DNA of 64,000 nucleotides from Catellatospora vulcania (GCF_009720385.1 NZ_WARX01000014.1:186001-250000); one strand, 5' to 3'; counted from the first letter of the stretch, positions 53,917 through 63,560 are shown. A program made the numbers and translations. The notes: generated by a model not told the origin, from the sequence alone.

Positions 53917-55229
53917 CGGACCACCTCCGCGTGACCGAGGTTGACGTCGAGTACGAGGTGCAGCTTGCCGGGGCCTGGCTTGCCGTCGTCGCCGAGGCTG
54001 GTCTGGGTGTCGCGCTGCCCGGCCCCGCTGATGCTGCGGCCGAAGACGTCGGCGTCGGCGAGGTTGACCTTGGTGACGACGGTGACGTCGGTGTCCGGCG
54101 GCAGGATGACCCTCAGGTCGCCGCCGGTGATCTGCGCGGTCACCTGCACGTCCTTGCCGGTCAGGTCGAGCCCGCTCAGGTCGAGGGTGGCCTCGCCGAA
54201 GCGGTGCTCGTACCGGTCGTGCAGCTCTTCCATGGTGGTGGGCATCCAGGTCACGCTGCCGGCCTGGGTGCGCTCGCGGCTCCAGTCGCCGGTCGCGGCG
54301 ACCATCGGCAGCGCCAGGGCGAGCACGATGCCGATCAGGATGTAGCCGCGGGCCCGGCCGAACCAGGCGCCGATGACCAGCCCGAAGCCCACCACACCCA
54401 GCGCGGCGGCGACGTAGAGGCTGCCCGGAACCGAGCGGCCGGTCATGTCGATCATGGCCAGGCCGCCGAGTGCGACCATGGCGAGCCCGAAGATCAGCCG
54501 GCCGAGCCGGGACGGCTCGCGCTTGATCTTGAGCGGCTTGGGCGGGAGCGGCGGGGGCGGCGGCGCGGCCGGGGCGTACGGCCCGTGCGGGGCGAACGGG
54601 GCCCGGTAACCGGCGGGGTCCACCGGCGGCACGGGCACCGTCACCGCGCTGGGCATCGGGGCGGCGGCCGGCACGGTGACCGGTGCCGCCGCGTAGTCGG
54701 GGGGCAGGTAGGTCGCGCCGGGGCGGCTGCGCGGCGGCTGGCCGCCGACCGTGTTGCGGCTCACCACGAGCGCGGCGATGACCAGCCCGATCGCGGCGAT
54801 GACGGCGACCTCGAAACTGTTGGTCACCGCACCGATCATGATCACCGTGAGTACGCCGATCACCAGCGTCAGCGTGGACGAGGTGCCCGAGTAGCCGCGG
54901 CCGAACAGCGCCTCGACCGGCGAGGAGCTGTCGCCCTCGGCCGGGGTGAGCAGCCAGGCCGCCAGGTAGATGACGATGCCCACGCCGAACACGGACAGCA
55001 CGCCGATCAGCACCCGCCACAGCAGCGGATCGGTCTTGGTGGCGCGGCCCAGTGCGCCGCACACGCCGGCCAGGTAGCGGCCGTGGCGCGGCCGGATCAG
55101 GCCGTACGGCGCCGCCCAGGAGACGTACGGGGAGGAGGGCTCGCCCTGGGGTGGGGGTGGCGCCTGTGCCGCGGGCGGAGCCTCCGCGGAGGGCACCGCG
55201 CCGGGGGGCGCCGGGGTCTCGTCGGTCAT
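53913..55229 (-). CDS. PspC and LiaF-type domain protein, envelope-stress sensor component
   Basis: A 438-aa membrane protein starting at ATG 55229. A Pro/Ala-rich N-terminus (1-45) is followed by a PspC domain (about 50-105; GRYLAGVCGALGRATKTDPL, then a helix FGVGIVIYLAAWLLTP). Further helices and a central proline-rich loop come next, with more helices at about 230-310. The C-terminal beta-rich domain (about 330-438; GEATLDLSGLDLTGKDVQVT, GDLRVILPPDTDVTVV) matches the LiaF/DUF2154-like cell-wall stress domain. It is divergent from a PspC-histidine kinase, forming a Psp/Lia-like cell-envelope stress module. Confidence 0.88.
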   Translation of the reverse strand: MTDETPAPPGAVPSAEAPPAAQAPPPPQGEPSSPYVSWAAPYGLIRPRHGRYLAGVCGALGRATKTDPLLWRVLIGVLSVFGVGIVIYLAAWLLTPAEGDSSSPVEALFGRGYSGTSSTLTLVIGVLTVIMIGAVTNSFEVAVIAAIGLVIAALVVSRNTVGGQPPRSRPGATYLPPDYAAAPVTVPAAAPMPSAVTVPVPPVDPAGYRAPFAPHGPYAPAAPPPPPLPPKPLKIKREPSRLGRLIFGLAMVALGGLAMIDMTGRSVPGSLYVAAALGVVGFGLVIGAWFGRARGYILIGIVLALALPMVAATGDWSRERTQAGSVTWMPTTMEELHDRYEHRFGEATLDLSGLDLTGKDVQVTAQITGGDLRVILPPDTDVTVVTKVNLADADVFGRSISGAGQRDTQTSLGDDGKPGPGKLHLVLDVNLGHAEVVR

Positions 55230-55363
55230 ATGACGATAGTCGCGCTGAGCTGGCCTGACCTGCCTCAGGCGGCGACCCTGAGCGGACCCTGAGAATGTCG
55301 GGTGGCCCATCTCCGGGGCTCACCCGTGGGCGATGGCGTCCACCTCGTGAAACCATCGACCCT

Positions 55364-56611
55364 GTGCAGCCCTCCGTGCCCGAGTACCCCCGCCTGACCC
55401 GCTCCCGCTCCGACCGCCTGGTCGCCGGGGTGGCCGGGGGCATCGCCGCGAACGTACGGCTGTCACCCACCCTGATCCGGATCGCCTTCGTGCTGCTGCT
55501 GCCGATCAACGGCCTGGGCGCGCTGCTGTATGCCGCCTTCTGGGCCGTGCTGCCCGCCGGGCCGGGGGAGACCCGTCCCCGCTCGCTGCTGCGGCTGGCC
55601 CCGTTCGTGCTGGCCGGGCTGGCGCTGATGACGGTGAGCACCCTGATCAACCGCAACGGCGGGATCGGGATGACCGTCGGCTGGCTGGTCGCCCTGGTCG
55701 CGGTCGGCGCGGGCATCATCTGGCACCAGAGCGACCCGGACCGCCGCCAGCGCTGGTCCGACGAGTCGCCGTCGGCGCCCTGGCTGGCCGCGCTCTCCGA
55801 CGGCGACCGCCGGATCTACCTGCTGCGCTTCCTGGCCGGCGGGGTGCTGGTCGCGGTCGGCATCCTCGGGCTGGTCTTCCTCTACTCCCCGGTCGCCAAC
55901 GTCTCCTGGGCCGACATGTGGCGGGCGATCGCGTTCGCGCTGGTCGCGCTCGCGGGCGTCGGCCTGGTGGCGGCACCGGTGCTGTGGCGCACGCTGACCG
56001 CGCTGCGCGCCGAGCGGGAGGGCCGCATCCGCGAGCAGGAGCGGGCGGAGCTCGCCGCGATGGTGCACGACCAGGTGCTGCACACGCTGGCGCTGATCCA
56101 GCGCAACGCCGCCGACCCGGCCGCCGTGCAGCGCATCGCCCGCGGCCAGGAGCGCAGCCTGCGGAACTGGCTCTACCAGCCCACCGGGTCGCCGACCGAG
56201 CACTTCGCCGCGGCGCTCCAGCAGGCCGCCGCCGAGGTCGAGGACACCTACGGCATCGCCGTGGAGGCGGTGGTGGTCGGTGACCGCCTGGTGGACGACA
56301 AGGTCTCGGCGATCGTGGCCGCGGCGCGTGAGGCACTGGTCAACGCGGCCCGCCACGCCAAGGTCAAGACCGTGTCGTTGTACGCCGAGGCGGAGCCGAC
56401 CATGCTGAGCGTGTTCGTCCGCGACCGCGGCGTCGGGTTCGACCTCAACGGCGTCGAGGAGCGGCGGCACGGCGTCCGTGGTTCGATCATCGGGCGCATG
56501 TCGCGGCACGGCGGCCACGCGGAGATCCGCAGCGAGGTCGGCGAGGGCACCGAGGTCAGGCTGACCATGACGGTCGCCTCGCCGAAGGAGCCCAAGGAGA
56601 CGCCGGCATGA
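55364..56611 (+). CDS. Sensor histidine kinase fused to an N-terminal PspC domain
   Basis: A 415-aa kinase starting at GTG 55364. Residues 10-70 are a PspC domain (RSRSDRLVAGVAGGIAANVR, then a membrane helix), followed by about four more membrane segments to residue 210. The HisKA_3 dimerisation helix has the phosphorylated His235 in ELAAMVHDQVLHTL. The ATPase domain has AREALVNAARHAK, VRDRGVGFD and GHAEIRSEVGEGTEVRL. It is of the LiaS/DesK group. The regulator gene follows through a bridging mini-ORF. The PspC fusion suggests sensing of membrane stress together with the divergent PspC/LiaF protein. Confidence 0.92.
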   Translation: MQPSVPEYPRLTRSRSDRLVAGVAGGIAANVRLSPTLIRIAFVLLLPINGLGALLYAAFWAVLPAGPGETRPRSLLRLAPFVLAGLALMTVSTLINRNGGIGMTVGWLVALVAVGAGIIWHQSDPDRRQRWSDESPSAPWLAALSDGDRRIYLLRFLAGGVLVAVGILGLVFLYSPVANVSWADMWRAIAFALVALAGVGLVAAPVLWRTLTALRAEREGRIREQERAELAAMVHDQVLHTLALIQRNAADPAAVQRIARGQERSLRNWLYQPTGSPTEHFAAALQQAAAEVEDTYGIAVEAVVVGDRLVDDKVSAIVAAAREALVNAARHAKVKTVSLYAEAEPTMLSVFVRDRGVGFDLNGVEERRHGVRGSIIGRMSRHGGHAEIRSEVGEGTEVRLTMTVASPKEPKETPA

Positions 56612-56682
56612 GCGGGCGACAGCGGGCACGGCAGGGCAGCGGGCGACGAGCCATGAACGAGCGTAGCGAGGAGCGGGCATGA
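56608..56682 (+). repeat. Bridging mini-ORF between kinase and response regulator
   Basis: A 24-codon ORF starting at an ATG that overlaps the kinase stop (ATGA) and ending in a TGA that overlaps the regulator ATG (ATGA). The peptide starts MSGRQRARQG and ends MNERSEERA. Its 3' half is a recognisable cassette copy; the 5' half has drifted. Confidence 0.7.
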
Positions 56683-57338
56683 GCGAGAGCGTCAGCGGGC
56701 AGCGGTTGCGGGTGTTCCTGGTCGACGACCACGGGATGTTCCGGGCGGGTGTGCGGGCCGAGCTGGGGGCGCACGTCGACGTGGTCGGCGAGGCGGCGAC
56801 GGTGGCCCAGGCCGTGTCGATGATCGGTTCGGTGGTGCCGGACGTGGTGCTGCTGGACGTGCACATGCCCGACGGCGGGGGCCGGGCGGTGCTCGACGCG
56901 GTGCGCAAGACCCAGCCGCAGGTGCGCTTCCTGGCGCTGTCGGTCTCCGACGCGGCCGAGGACGTGATCGGCCTGATCCGGGCGGGGGCTCGCGGCTACG
57001 TCACCAAGACGATCTCCCCGGACGACCTGGTGGACGCGATCCGGCGGGTGGCCGACGGGGACGCGGTCTTCTCGCCCCGGCTGGCCGGCTTCGTGCTGGA
57101 CGCCTTCGCCGCGCGCCCGGACGCGCCGGTGGCCGACCCGGAGCTGGACCAGCTGACCAACCGGGAGCGCGAGGTGCTGCGGCTGCTGGCGCGGGGGTAC
57201 GCGTACAAGGAGATCGCCAAGGAGCTGTTCATCTCCATCAAGACGGTGGAGACCCACGTCTCCAATGTGCTCCGAAAGCTACAGATGTCCAACCGGTACG
57301 AATTGTCGCGTTGGGCCGCAGATCGACGCCTCGTGTAA
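56679..57338 (+). CDS. LuxR-type response regulator
   Basis: A 219-aa regulator. The receiver (about 10-125) is complete, with the acidic pair D16 and D17 (VFLVDDHG), the phosphorylation site D60 (VVLLDVHMPDGG) and the lysine in GYVTKTI. The LuxR helix-turn-helix is about 150-219 (LTNREREVLRLLARGYAYKE, ISIKTVETHVSNVLRKLQM). It is the partner of the PspC-kinase, by gene adjacency and coupled translation. Targets may include the divergent PspC operon; this is inference. Confidence 0.94.
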   Translation: MSESVSGQRLRVFLVDDHGMFRAGVRAELGAHVDVVGEAATVAQAVSMIGSVVPDVVLLDVHMPDGGGRAVLDAVRKTQPQVRFLALSVSDAAEDVIGLIRAGARGYVTKTISPDDLVDAIRRVADGDAVFSPRLAGFVLDAFAARPDAPVADPELDQLTNREREVLRLLARGYAYKEIAKELFISIKTVETHVSNVLRKLQMSNRYELSRWAADRRLV

Positions 57339-57588
57339 CTCTCGGTATCGCCCACAGGCTGGGATGCCAGTTACCATCTTGTTTCGTTCCTCGATCAACT
57401 TCTCCGTCAGGCGGCCTAAATCCGCTGGTCAAAAAGCTACGCGGAGATGTGAAGGATTTCTTGACGGGATATCGGCGTCGTCCCGTCTCGGTAACGGGTT
57501 GGTATCAGGCCCTTCCGGCGCGTGCTCACGGGGTGCGAAAGTGTGGCCACCTCACACCCCCTCGTGAGACGCCTGAGGAGGCACACGC

Positions 57589-59223
57589 ATGCGTGGGATT
57601 ACCCCATGGAAGGTGGCAGTCGGTCTGACCGCTGTCGCCCTGGCCGCCGCTGGTTGCACCAGCACGCCTGAGCCGGAAGCACCCAAGACTGACGGCTCGT
57701 TCATCATCAGCTGGGGCGAGCCCCAGAACCCGCTCGTGCCGGCCGGTACCTCGGAGACCCAGGGCGGCGTGGTCATCGACGCGCTCTTCACCGGTCTGAC
57801 GAACTACGCGGCTGCCGACGCCAAGACCGAGATGGCGAACGCCGAGTCGATCACCTCCGCTGACAGCGGCGCGACCTGGACGGTCAAGCTGAAGTCGGGC
57901 TGGAAGTGGCACGACGGCACCCCCGTCACCGCGAAGAACTACGTCGACGCGTGGAACTACGCGGCGTACTCGCCGAACGGCCTGGTCAACGGCACCTTCT
58001 TCGCCGACATCAAGGGCTACGACAAGGTCGCGACCGCGGACCCGGACGATGACGGCCCCAAGGAGGCTCCGAAGCCGGCGGCCGACAAGCTCGAGGGCCT
58101 CGCGGTCGTCGACGACACCACCTTCACGGTGACCCTGGGCGCTCCGTCCAACCTGTGGCCGATCAAGGTCGGTTACTCGGCGTTCATGCCGCTGCCCGAG
58201 GCCTTCTTCAAGGACCCGGCTGCCTTCGGCCAGAAGCCGATCGGCAACGGCCCCTTCAAGCTCGAGTCGTGGACCAAGAACGTCGAGCTGAAGGTCACCC
58301 GCTTCGACGACTACCAGGGTGCCGAGAAGCCGAAGGTGAAGGACGTCATCTTCCGCGTCTACACCGACGACGCCGCCGCCTACGAGGACGTCAAGAACGG
58401 CACCATCGACTTCCAGCAGCAGGTCCCGCAGGCCAAGCTGGTCGGCGACCTGTACAAGACGGACTTCGGCGCTGCCTCGAGCAACAAGCCGGTCTCGTCG
58501 TCGGCCTTCCTCGCGATGCCGACCTGGCTGCCGGGTTACAACGACCCGAAGGTGCGCCAGGCGATCTCGATGGCGATCGACCGCAAGCTGATCGTCGAGA
58601 AGATCTTCAACAACACCCGCATCCCGATGAACGGCTGGGTCAACCCGAACATGGCCGGCTTCAAGGACGGCGTGTGCGGCGAGTTCTGCACGTTCGACGC
58701 CGCCAAGGCCAAGGCCCTGTTCGACTCGGCGGCCACCAAGCCGGCCGAGATCTCCCTGGCGTACAACGGTGACGGCCCGCACAAGGCGTGGGTCGACGCG
58801 GTCTGCAACAGCATCCAGACCTCTCTGGGTGTGCCGTGCGTGGGCAAGCCGTTCCCGACCTTCGGTGAGTTCCGCACCCTGGTCCAGACCCAGAAGATGA
58901 CGGGCATGTCCCGCGCCGGCTGGCAGGCTGACTACCCGCACATCGAGAACTGGCTGAACCCGCTGGTCAAGACGGGTGCCTCGTCCAACGACGGCAAGTT
59001 CTCGGACGCGGCCCTCGACGCCAAGCTGAAGGAGGCCGACGGTACCTCCGACCTCGCGGCCGCCGAGAAGCTGTACCAGGAAGCCGAGGCGATGCTGCCG
59101 GCGCTCATGCCGACCATCCCGATGTGGCACTCGTCGCAGCAGTCGGTGTGGTCCGCGAAGCTCGGCACCGTCACCATCAACACCTTCGGCGAGCTCGACC
59201 TGGCCACGGTCACGGTCAAGTGA
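57589..59223 (+). CDS. Peptide ABC transporter substrate-binding lipoprotein
   Basis: A 544-aa SBP_bac_5 family protein, first gene of a complete oligo/dipeptide importer. The signal ends in lipobox LAAAGC. Family signatures: FIISWGEPQNPL at the start, WTVKLKSGWKWHDGTPVTA (the core pattern), IGNGPFKLESWTKN, and KVRQAISMAIDRKLIVEKIF. GAGGAGG lies 7 bases before the ATG. The upstream 250 bases contain several possible promoters but none clear enough to name. A multi-stem hairpin separates it from the permease genes. Confidence 0.93.
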   Translation: MRGITPWKVAVGLTAVALAAAGCTSTPEPEAPKTDGSFIISWGEPQNPLVPAGTSETQGGVVIDALFTGLTNYAAADAKTEMANAESITSADSGATWTVKLKSGWKWHDGTPVTAKNYVDAWNYAAYSPNGLVNGTFFADIKGYDKVATADPDDDGPKEAPKPAADKLEGLAVVDDTTFTVTLGAPSNLWPIKVGYSAFMPLPEAFFKDPAAFGQKPIGNGPFKLESWTKNVELKVTRFDDYQGAEKPKVKDVIFRVYTDDAAAYEDVKNGTIDFQQQVPQAKLVGDLYKTDFGAASSNKPVSSSAFLAMPTWLPGYNDPKVRQAISMAIDRKLIVEKIFNNTRIPMNGWVNPNMAGFKDGVCGEFCTFDAAKAKALFDSAATKPAEISLAYNGDGPHKAWVDAVCNSIQTSLGVPCVGKPFPTFGEFRTLVQTQKMTGMSRAGWQADYPHIENWLNPLVKTGASSNDGKFSDAALDAKLKEADGTSDLAAAEKLYQEAEAMLPALMPTIPMWHSSQQSVWSAKLGTVTINTFGELDLATVTVK

Positions 59224-59242
59224 GCTAGGCACCGGATATGAA

Positions 59243-59332
59243 CCGGCGTGCCGTGGCCCGCGAGGGCGCGGCACGCCGGCGGGTCCGACCCCAGGTGACG
59301 CGGCGGGTGACCGCCGTGGCATGTGGGGTCGG
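59243..59332 (+). terminator. Double hairpin between the peptide-binding-protein gene and the permease gene
   Basis: First stem ccggcgtgccg / cggcacgccgg (59243-59253, 59269-59279). Second: ccgacccca / tggggtcgg (59285-59293, 59324-59332) with an inner cggcgg/ccgccg. It probably stabilises or partly ends the message after the binding-protein gene. Confidence 0.65.
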
Positions 59333-59365
59333 CCCTATCTCGGCGAGGTTCAGTGAGGAGTAGTC

Positions 59366-60274
59366 ATGGGGCGTTATGCCCTCCGCCGGTTGCTGCAGGC
59401 GATCCCTGTGTTCATCGGCACCACCTTTCTCATCTGGTTCCTGGTGTGGGGACTACCAGGTGATCCCTTCGCGGGACGCTGCGGCGAGCGGCAGTGCCCG
59501 GAGTCGTACGTCAAGTTCATGACCGACAAGTTCGGCCTGGACGACCCGCTGCCCGTGCAGTACTTCAACTACCTGACCAACCTGCTGCAGGGCGAGTTCG
59601 GTCAGACCTTCAACGGCACCGAGATCGGCGACCTGCTCGCGCAGGCCTTCCCCGTCTCGATCAAGCTGGCGCTGGTCGCCGTGGCGGCCGAGGCGCTCAT
59701 CGGCATCACCGCCGGTGTGCTCACGGGCCTGCGCCGGGGCAGCTTCATCGACAACCTGGTGCTGGTGTCGACCCTGGTCCTGATCGCGATGCCGATCTTC
59801 GTGATCGGTCTGGTGGCCCGCTACTCCCTGGGTCTGGCGTCGGTGTCGCCGGAGGCGCCCTGGGTGGAGCTGATCATCCCGGGTCTCATCCTGGGCAGCG
59901 GCTCGCTGGCGTACATCACCCGGTTGACCCGGGTGAACCTGGTGGAGAACCGGCGCGCCGACTACGTGCGGACCGCGGTCGCCAAGGGCCTGGCCCCCAG
60001 CCGAGTCACGGGCGTGCACCTGCTGCGCAACTCGATGATCCCGGTCGTCACCTGGCTCGGCCTCGACCTCGGCTCGCTCATGGGCGGCGCCATCGTCACC
60101 GAGGGCATCTTCAACATCCGCGGCATCGGCGGTCTGCTGTTCGACTCGATCAACCGCCGGCAGTCCGGTGTGGTGGTGTCGATCGTGGCGATCCTGGTGC
60201 TCGTCTACCTCATCGTCAACCTGCTCGTCGACCTTCTGTACGGGGTCTTGGACCCGAGGATCCGCTATGAGTAG
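59366..60274 (+). CDS. Peptide ABC transporter permease (DppB-like)
   Basis: A 302-aa permease with six predicted helices, beginning MGRYALRRLLQAIPVFIGTT as usual for DppB/OppB. The coupling motif is RADYVRTAVAKGLAPSRVTG, followed by HLLRNSMIPVVTWLGLDLGS. GGAG precedes the ATG. Its end overlaps dppC by 8 bases. Confidence 0.94.
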   Translation: MGRYALRRLLQAIPVFIGTTFLIWFLVWGLPGDPFAGRCGERQCPESYVKFMTDKFGLDDPLPVQYFNYLTNLLQGEFGQTFNGTEIGDLLAQAFPVSIKLALVAVAAEALIGITAGVLTGLRRGSFIDNLVLVSTLVLIAMPIFVIGLVARYSLGLASVSPEAPWVELIIPGLILGSGSLAYITRLTRVNLVENRRADYVRTAVAKGLAPSRVTGVHLLRNSMIPVVTWLGLDLGSLMGGAIVTEGIFNIRGIGGLLFDSINRRQSGVVVSIVAILVLVYLIVNLLVDLLYGVLDPRIRYE

Positions 60275-61250
60275 CCCGGAAGTGGCCACCCCCACGGCCG
60301 AGGCCGCCCCGATGCCGGTGACCCCGGCGGTGGTGGAGCCGGCCCCCCGCAAGGACAAGCCCCGCAGCCTGTGGACGGACGCGTGGTACGAGCTGCGGCG
60401 CAAGCCGCTGTTCGTGATCTCGGCGATCCTGATCACGCTCTTCGTGCTGATGGCCGCCGTCCCGCAGCTGTTCACCTCCGCGGACCCGCTGGCGGCCGAC
60501 CTCAACCGGAGCCTGACCCCGCCGGACTTCGGCGCGTGGTTCCAGTTCGGCAAGCAGGGCCAGTTCGGATTCGACCTGCAGGGCGCGGACATCTACGCCC
60601 GGACGATCTACGGCGCCCGCGCCTCGATCCTGGTGGGTCTGTCCGCCGTCATCGGCAACATGCTGCTGGGCGGGTTCTTCGGCATCCTGAGCGGCTACCT
60701 GGGCGGCTGGACCGACACCCTGCTGGCACGGTTCGGCGACATCTTCCTCGGTCTGCCGTTCGTGCTGGGCGCACTGGTCATCCTGTCGACCTTCGCGCCG
60801 GTGCAGAGCAACCCGAGCGCCTTCCGGATCACCAGCCTGGTGATCCTGACGTTCATCGCGCTTGGCTGGCCGTCGTTCGCCCGCATCATGCGGGCGGCGG
60901 TGCTGTCGACCAAGCAGCTGGACTACGTCCACGCCGCGCAGGCACTGGGCGCACGCCCGGGCCGGGTCATCTTCCGGCACGTCCTGCCCAACGCCATCGC
61001 GCCGATGGTGGTGGTCGGCACGATCACGCTGGGTGCGTACATCGGCGCGGAGGCGACGCTGTCGTTCCTCGGTGTCGGTCTGCGTCAGCCGGTCGTCTCC
61101 TGGGGCATCATGATCGGCGACAGCCGCCAGTACATGGAGGCCGCGCCGTACATGATGGCGTTCCCCGCCGCATTCCTCGCGATCGCGGTGCTCAGCTTCG
61201 TCATGCTCGGCGACGCCGTGCGCGACGCACTCGACCCGAAGCTGCGCTAG
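60267..61250 (+). CDS. Peptide ABC transporter permease (DppC-like)
   Basis: A 327-aa permease. A Pro/Ala-rich cytoplasmic N-terminus (1-40) precedes WYELRRKPLFVISAILITLF, the family's first helix. Then comes the inner-membrane core with GYLGGWTDTLLARFGDIFLG and the coupling loop TKQLDYVHAAQALGARPGRV. It ends GDAVRDALDPKLR, the standard OppC terminus. It pairs with the DppB-like protein to form the pore. Confidence 0.94.
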   Translation: MSSPEVATPTAEAAPMPVTPAVVEPAPRKDKPRSLWTDAWYELRRKPLFVISAILITLFVLMAAVPQLFTSADPLAADLNRSLTPPDFGAWFQFGKQGQFGFDLQGADIYARTIYGARASILVGLSAVIGNMLLGGFFGILSGYLGGWTDTLLARFGDIFLGLPFVLGALVILSTFAPVQSNPSAFRITSLVILTFIALGWPSFARIMRAAVLSTKQLDYVHAAQALGARPGRVIFRHVLPNAIAPMVVVGTITLGAYIGAEATLSFLGVGLRQPVVSWGIMIGDSRQYMEAAPYMMAFPAAFLAIAVLSFVMLGDAVRDALDPKLR

Positions 61251-61258
61251 GAGGCGTC

Positions 61259-62296
61259 GTGAGTGACATCAAAGTGAAGACGGCGCCGGTGCTGGGCGTC
61301 GACGGCCGCTCCGCCGGCCACCTGCTCGAGATCGAGAACCTGCACGTGGAGTTCCGCACCCGGGACGGCGTGGCCAAGGTGATCAACGGCGTGTCGTACC
61401 ACGTGGACGCCGGTGAGACGTTGGCGGTGCTCGGCGAGTCCGGGTCCGGCAAGAGCGTCACGGCGCAGACCATCATGGGCATCCTCGACACCCCGCCGGG
61501 CTTCGTGACGAACGGGTCCATCCGCTTCCGCGGCAAGGACCTGCTCACCATGGGCAAGGACGAGCGTCGGCTGGTCCGCGGCGAGGGCATCGCCATGGTG
61601 TTCCAGGACGCGCTCTCGGCGCTGAACCCGGTCTTCACGGTCGGGTTCCAGATCGCCGAGCTGTTCCGCAAGCGGCGGGGCATGAGCCGCGCCGACGGGT
61701 ACAAGCGCGCCACGGAACTGCTGGACCTGGTCAAGATCCCGGCGGCCAAGACGCGCCTGAAGGACTACCCGCACCAGTTCTCCGGCGGCATGCGCCAGCG
61801 CGTCATGATCGCCATGGCGCTGGCGCTGGACCCCGAGGTGCTGATCGCGGACGAGCCCACCACGGCGCTCGACGTGACGGTGCAGGCCCAGATCATGGAC
61901 CTGCTGGCGGAGATCCGCCGCGACCGGAACATGGGCATGATCCTGATCACCCACGACCTCGGCGTGGTCGCCGACGTCGCGGACCGGATCGCGGTCATGT
62001 ACGCGGGCCGGATCGTGGAGCAGGCCGACGTGCACGCGCTGTACGGCAAGCCCTGCCACCCGTACACGCTGGCCCTGCTGGACTCGCTGCCGCGCCTGGA
62101 CCTCAAGGGCCAGGAGCTCAACACCATCAAGGGCCTTCCGCCCAACCTGCTGCGCATTCCGTCGGGCTGCGCCTTCCACCCGCGGTGCCGGATGGCGCGT
62201 GACATCTGCTCGACCCAGCGCCCCGCGCTGCTCGAGCTGGGTGGCGTCCGGTCAAGTGCCTGTCACTTCGCAGAGGAGCTGTACGGCCGTGAGTGA
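61259..62296 (+). CDS. Peptide ABC transporter ATP-binding protein (DppD-like)
   Basis: A 345-aa ATPase from a GTG with TAGGAGG upstream. Walker [12 protein letters not shown]-loop [12 protein letters not shown], signature [15 protein letters not shown], Walker [14 protein letters not shown] and H-loop LITHDLG are all intact. The C-terminal oligopeptide-ATPase extension carries cysteines in [17 protein letters not shown], typical of the family and able to hold an iron-sulfur cluster. It overlaps dppF by 8 bases. Confidence 0.95.
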   Translation: MSDIKVKTAPVLGVDGRSAGHLLEIENLHVEFRTRDGVAKVINGVSYHVDAGETLAVLGESGSGKSVTAQTIMGILDTPPGFVTNGSIRFRGKDLLTMGKDERRLVRGEGIAMVFQDALSALNPVFTVGFQIAELFRKRRGMSRADGYKRATELLDLVKIPAAKTRLKDYPHQFSGGMRQRVMIAMALALDPEVLIADEPTTALDVTVQAQIMDLLAEIRRDRNMGMILITHDLGVVADVADRIAVMYAGRIVEQADVHALYGKPCHPYTLALLDSLPRLDLKGQELNTIKGLPPNLLRIPSGCAFHPRCRMARDICSTQRPALLELGGVRSSACHFAEELYGRE

Positions 62297-63296
62297 AGTG
62301 ATCCTCGAAGTACGCGACCTGGTCAAGCACTTCCCGATCCGCCAGGGCGTTCTCTTCAAGCGCGTCATCGGGCAGATCAAGGCGGTCGACGGCGTCTCGC
62401 TGGACCTGCACAAGGGTGAGACGCTGGGCATCGTCGGCGAGTCCGGCTGCGGCAAGTCGACGCTGGCCAAGCTGCTGATGAACCTCGAGAAGCCGACCTC
62501 CGGTGAGGTGCGCTACCAGGGGCGGGACGTGCTGCGGCTCAACCCGGCCGATCAGCGCCGGCTGCGCCGCAACATCCAGCTGGTCATGCAGGACCCGTAC
62601 ACCTCGCTCAACCCGCGGATGACCGTGGGCGACATCGTCGGAGAGCCGTTCGACATCCACCCCGACGTGGCGCCCAAGCGCGACCGGCGGCGCAAGGTGC
62701 AGGAACTGCTCGACGTGGTCGGCCTCAACCCCGAGCACATCAACCGGTACCCGCACCAGTTCTCCGGCGGACAGCGCCAGCGCATCGGCATCGCCCGCGC
62801 GCTGGCTCTCAAGCCCGAGGTCATCGTCTGCGACGAGCCCGTGTCGGCACTCGACGTGTCGATCCAGGCGCAGGTGATGAACCTGCTGGACCAGCTGCAG
62901 AACGAGTTCAACCTGTCGTACATCTTCATCGCCCACGACCTGTCGGTGGTGCGCCACATCGCCGACCGGGTGGGCGTGATGTACCTCGGCAAGATGGTCG
63001 AGGTCGGCACGGACGACGACATCTACGTCCGGCCGACGCACCCGTACACGCAGGCTCTGCTGTCCGCGGTGCCGGTGCCGGACCCCACGGTCCGTCAGCA
63101 CAAGGCGGTCATCCGGCTGGAGGGCGACGTCCCGTCGCCGGCCAACCCGCCGTCGGGCTGCCGCTTCCGTACCCGGTGCTGGAAGGCCCAGGAGATCTGC
63201 GCGACGGAGCCGCCGCTGCTGCAGATCCGCCCCACCTCGGGCCACCCGAGCGCGTGCCACTTCGCCCAGGAGAAGGACGTGGTGCACGCGGGGTAG
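62289..63296 (+). CDS. Peptide ABC transporter ATP-binding protein (DppF-like)
   Basis: A 335-aa ATPase. Walker A GESGCGKSTL, Q-loop LVMQDPYTSLNPRM, signature FSGGQRQRIGIARAL, Walker B EVIVCDEPVSALD and H-loop FIAHDLS are intact. The C-terminal extension has GCRFRTRCWKAQEICAT. Starts at a GTG inside the end of the DppD-like gene. It heterodimerises with that ATPase in this family. It is the last gene of the importer operon. Confidence 0.95.
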   Translation: MSEVILEVRDLVKHFPIRQGVLFKRVIGQIKAVDGVSLDLHKGETLGIVGESGCGKSTLAKLLMNLEKPTSGEVRYQGRDVLRLNPADQRRLRRNIQLVMQDPYTSLNPRMTVGDIVGEPFDIHPDVAPKRDRRRKVQELLDVVGLNPEHINRYPHQFSGGQRQRIGIARALALKPEVIVCDEPVSALDVSIQAQVMNLLDQLQNEFNLSYIFIAHDLSVVRHIADRVGVMYLGKMVEVGTDDDIYVRPTHPYTQALLSAVPVPDPTVRQHKAVIRLEGDVPSPANPPSGCRFRTRCWKAQEICATEPPLLQIRPTSGHPSACHFAQEKDVVHAG

Positions 63297-63371
63297 GAGT
63301 GTCTCCCGGTGGCGAACGGTCAGGTGGAAATGAGCCTCCGGCCGGACCGCCCGCCACCGGGTCAACATAGA

Positions 63372-63406
63372 GCAGGGCACCGTCCGCATAGCGGGCGGTG
63401 CCCTGT
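63372..63406. terminator. Terminator of the peptide importer operon
   Basis: A 16-bp stem (gcagggcaccgtccgc at 63372-63387, near-complement at 63391-63406 with wobble pairs) on a 3-base loop, about 75 bases after the last gene. Confidence 0.75.
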
Positions 63407-63460
63407 GCATGTGCCCCCAACCACCCGACCCCACCTGCGGCCACCCGCCGCCCCCCACCT

Positions 63461-63527
63461 GCCGCAACTCTTAAAGAGTCGCGGCTACGGCGGGTCGCGA
63501 TGGCCGCGTCTCTTTAAGAGTTGCGGC
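63461..63527. repeat. Long palindrome downstream of the peptide importer
   Basis: 25-base arms at 63461-63485 (gccgcaactcttaaagagtc then gcggc) and 63503-63527, paired at 24 of 25 positions, with a 17-base loop. Each arm contains the small palindrome ctcttaaagag. It lies between convergent genes. No full second copy is in the window. Confidence 0.8.
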
Positions 63528-63560
63528 CAGGAGCGGTGCGCGGGTGCGCGGCTGCGCAGG

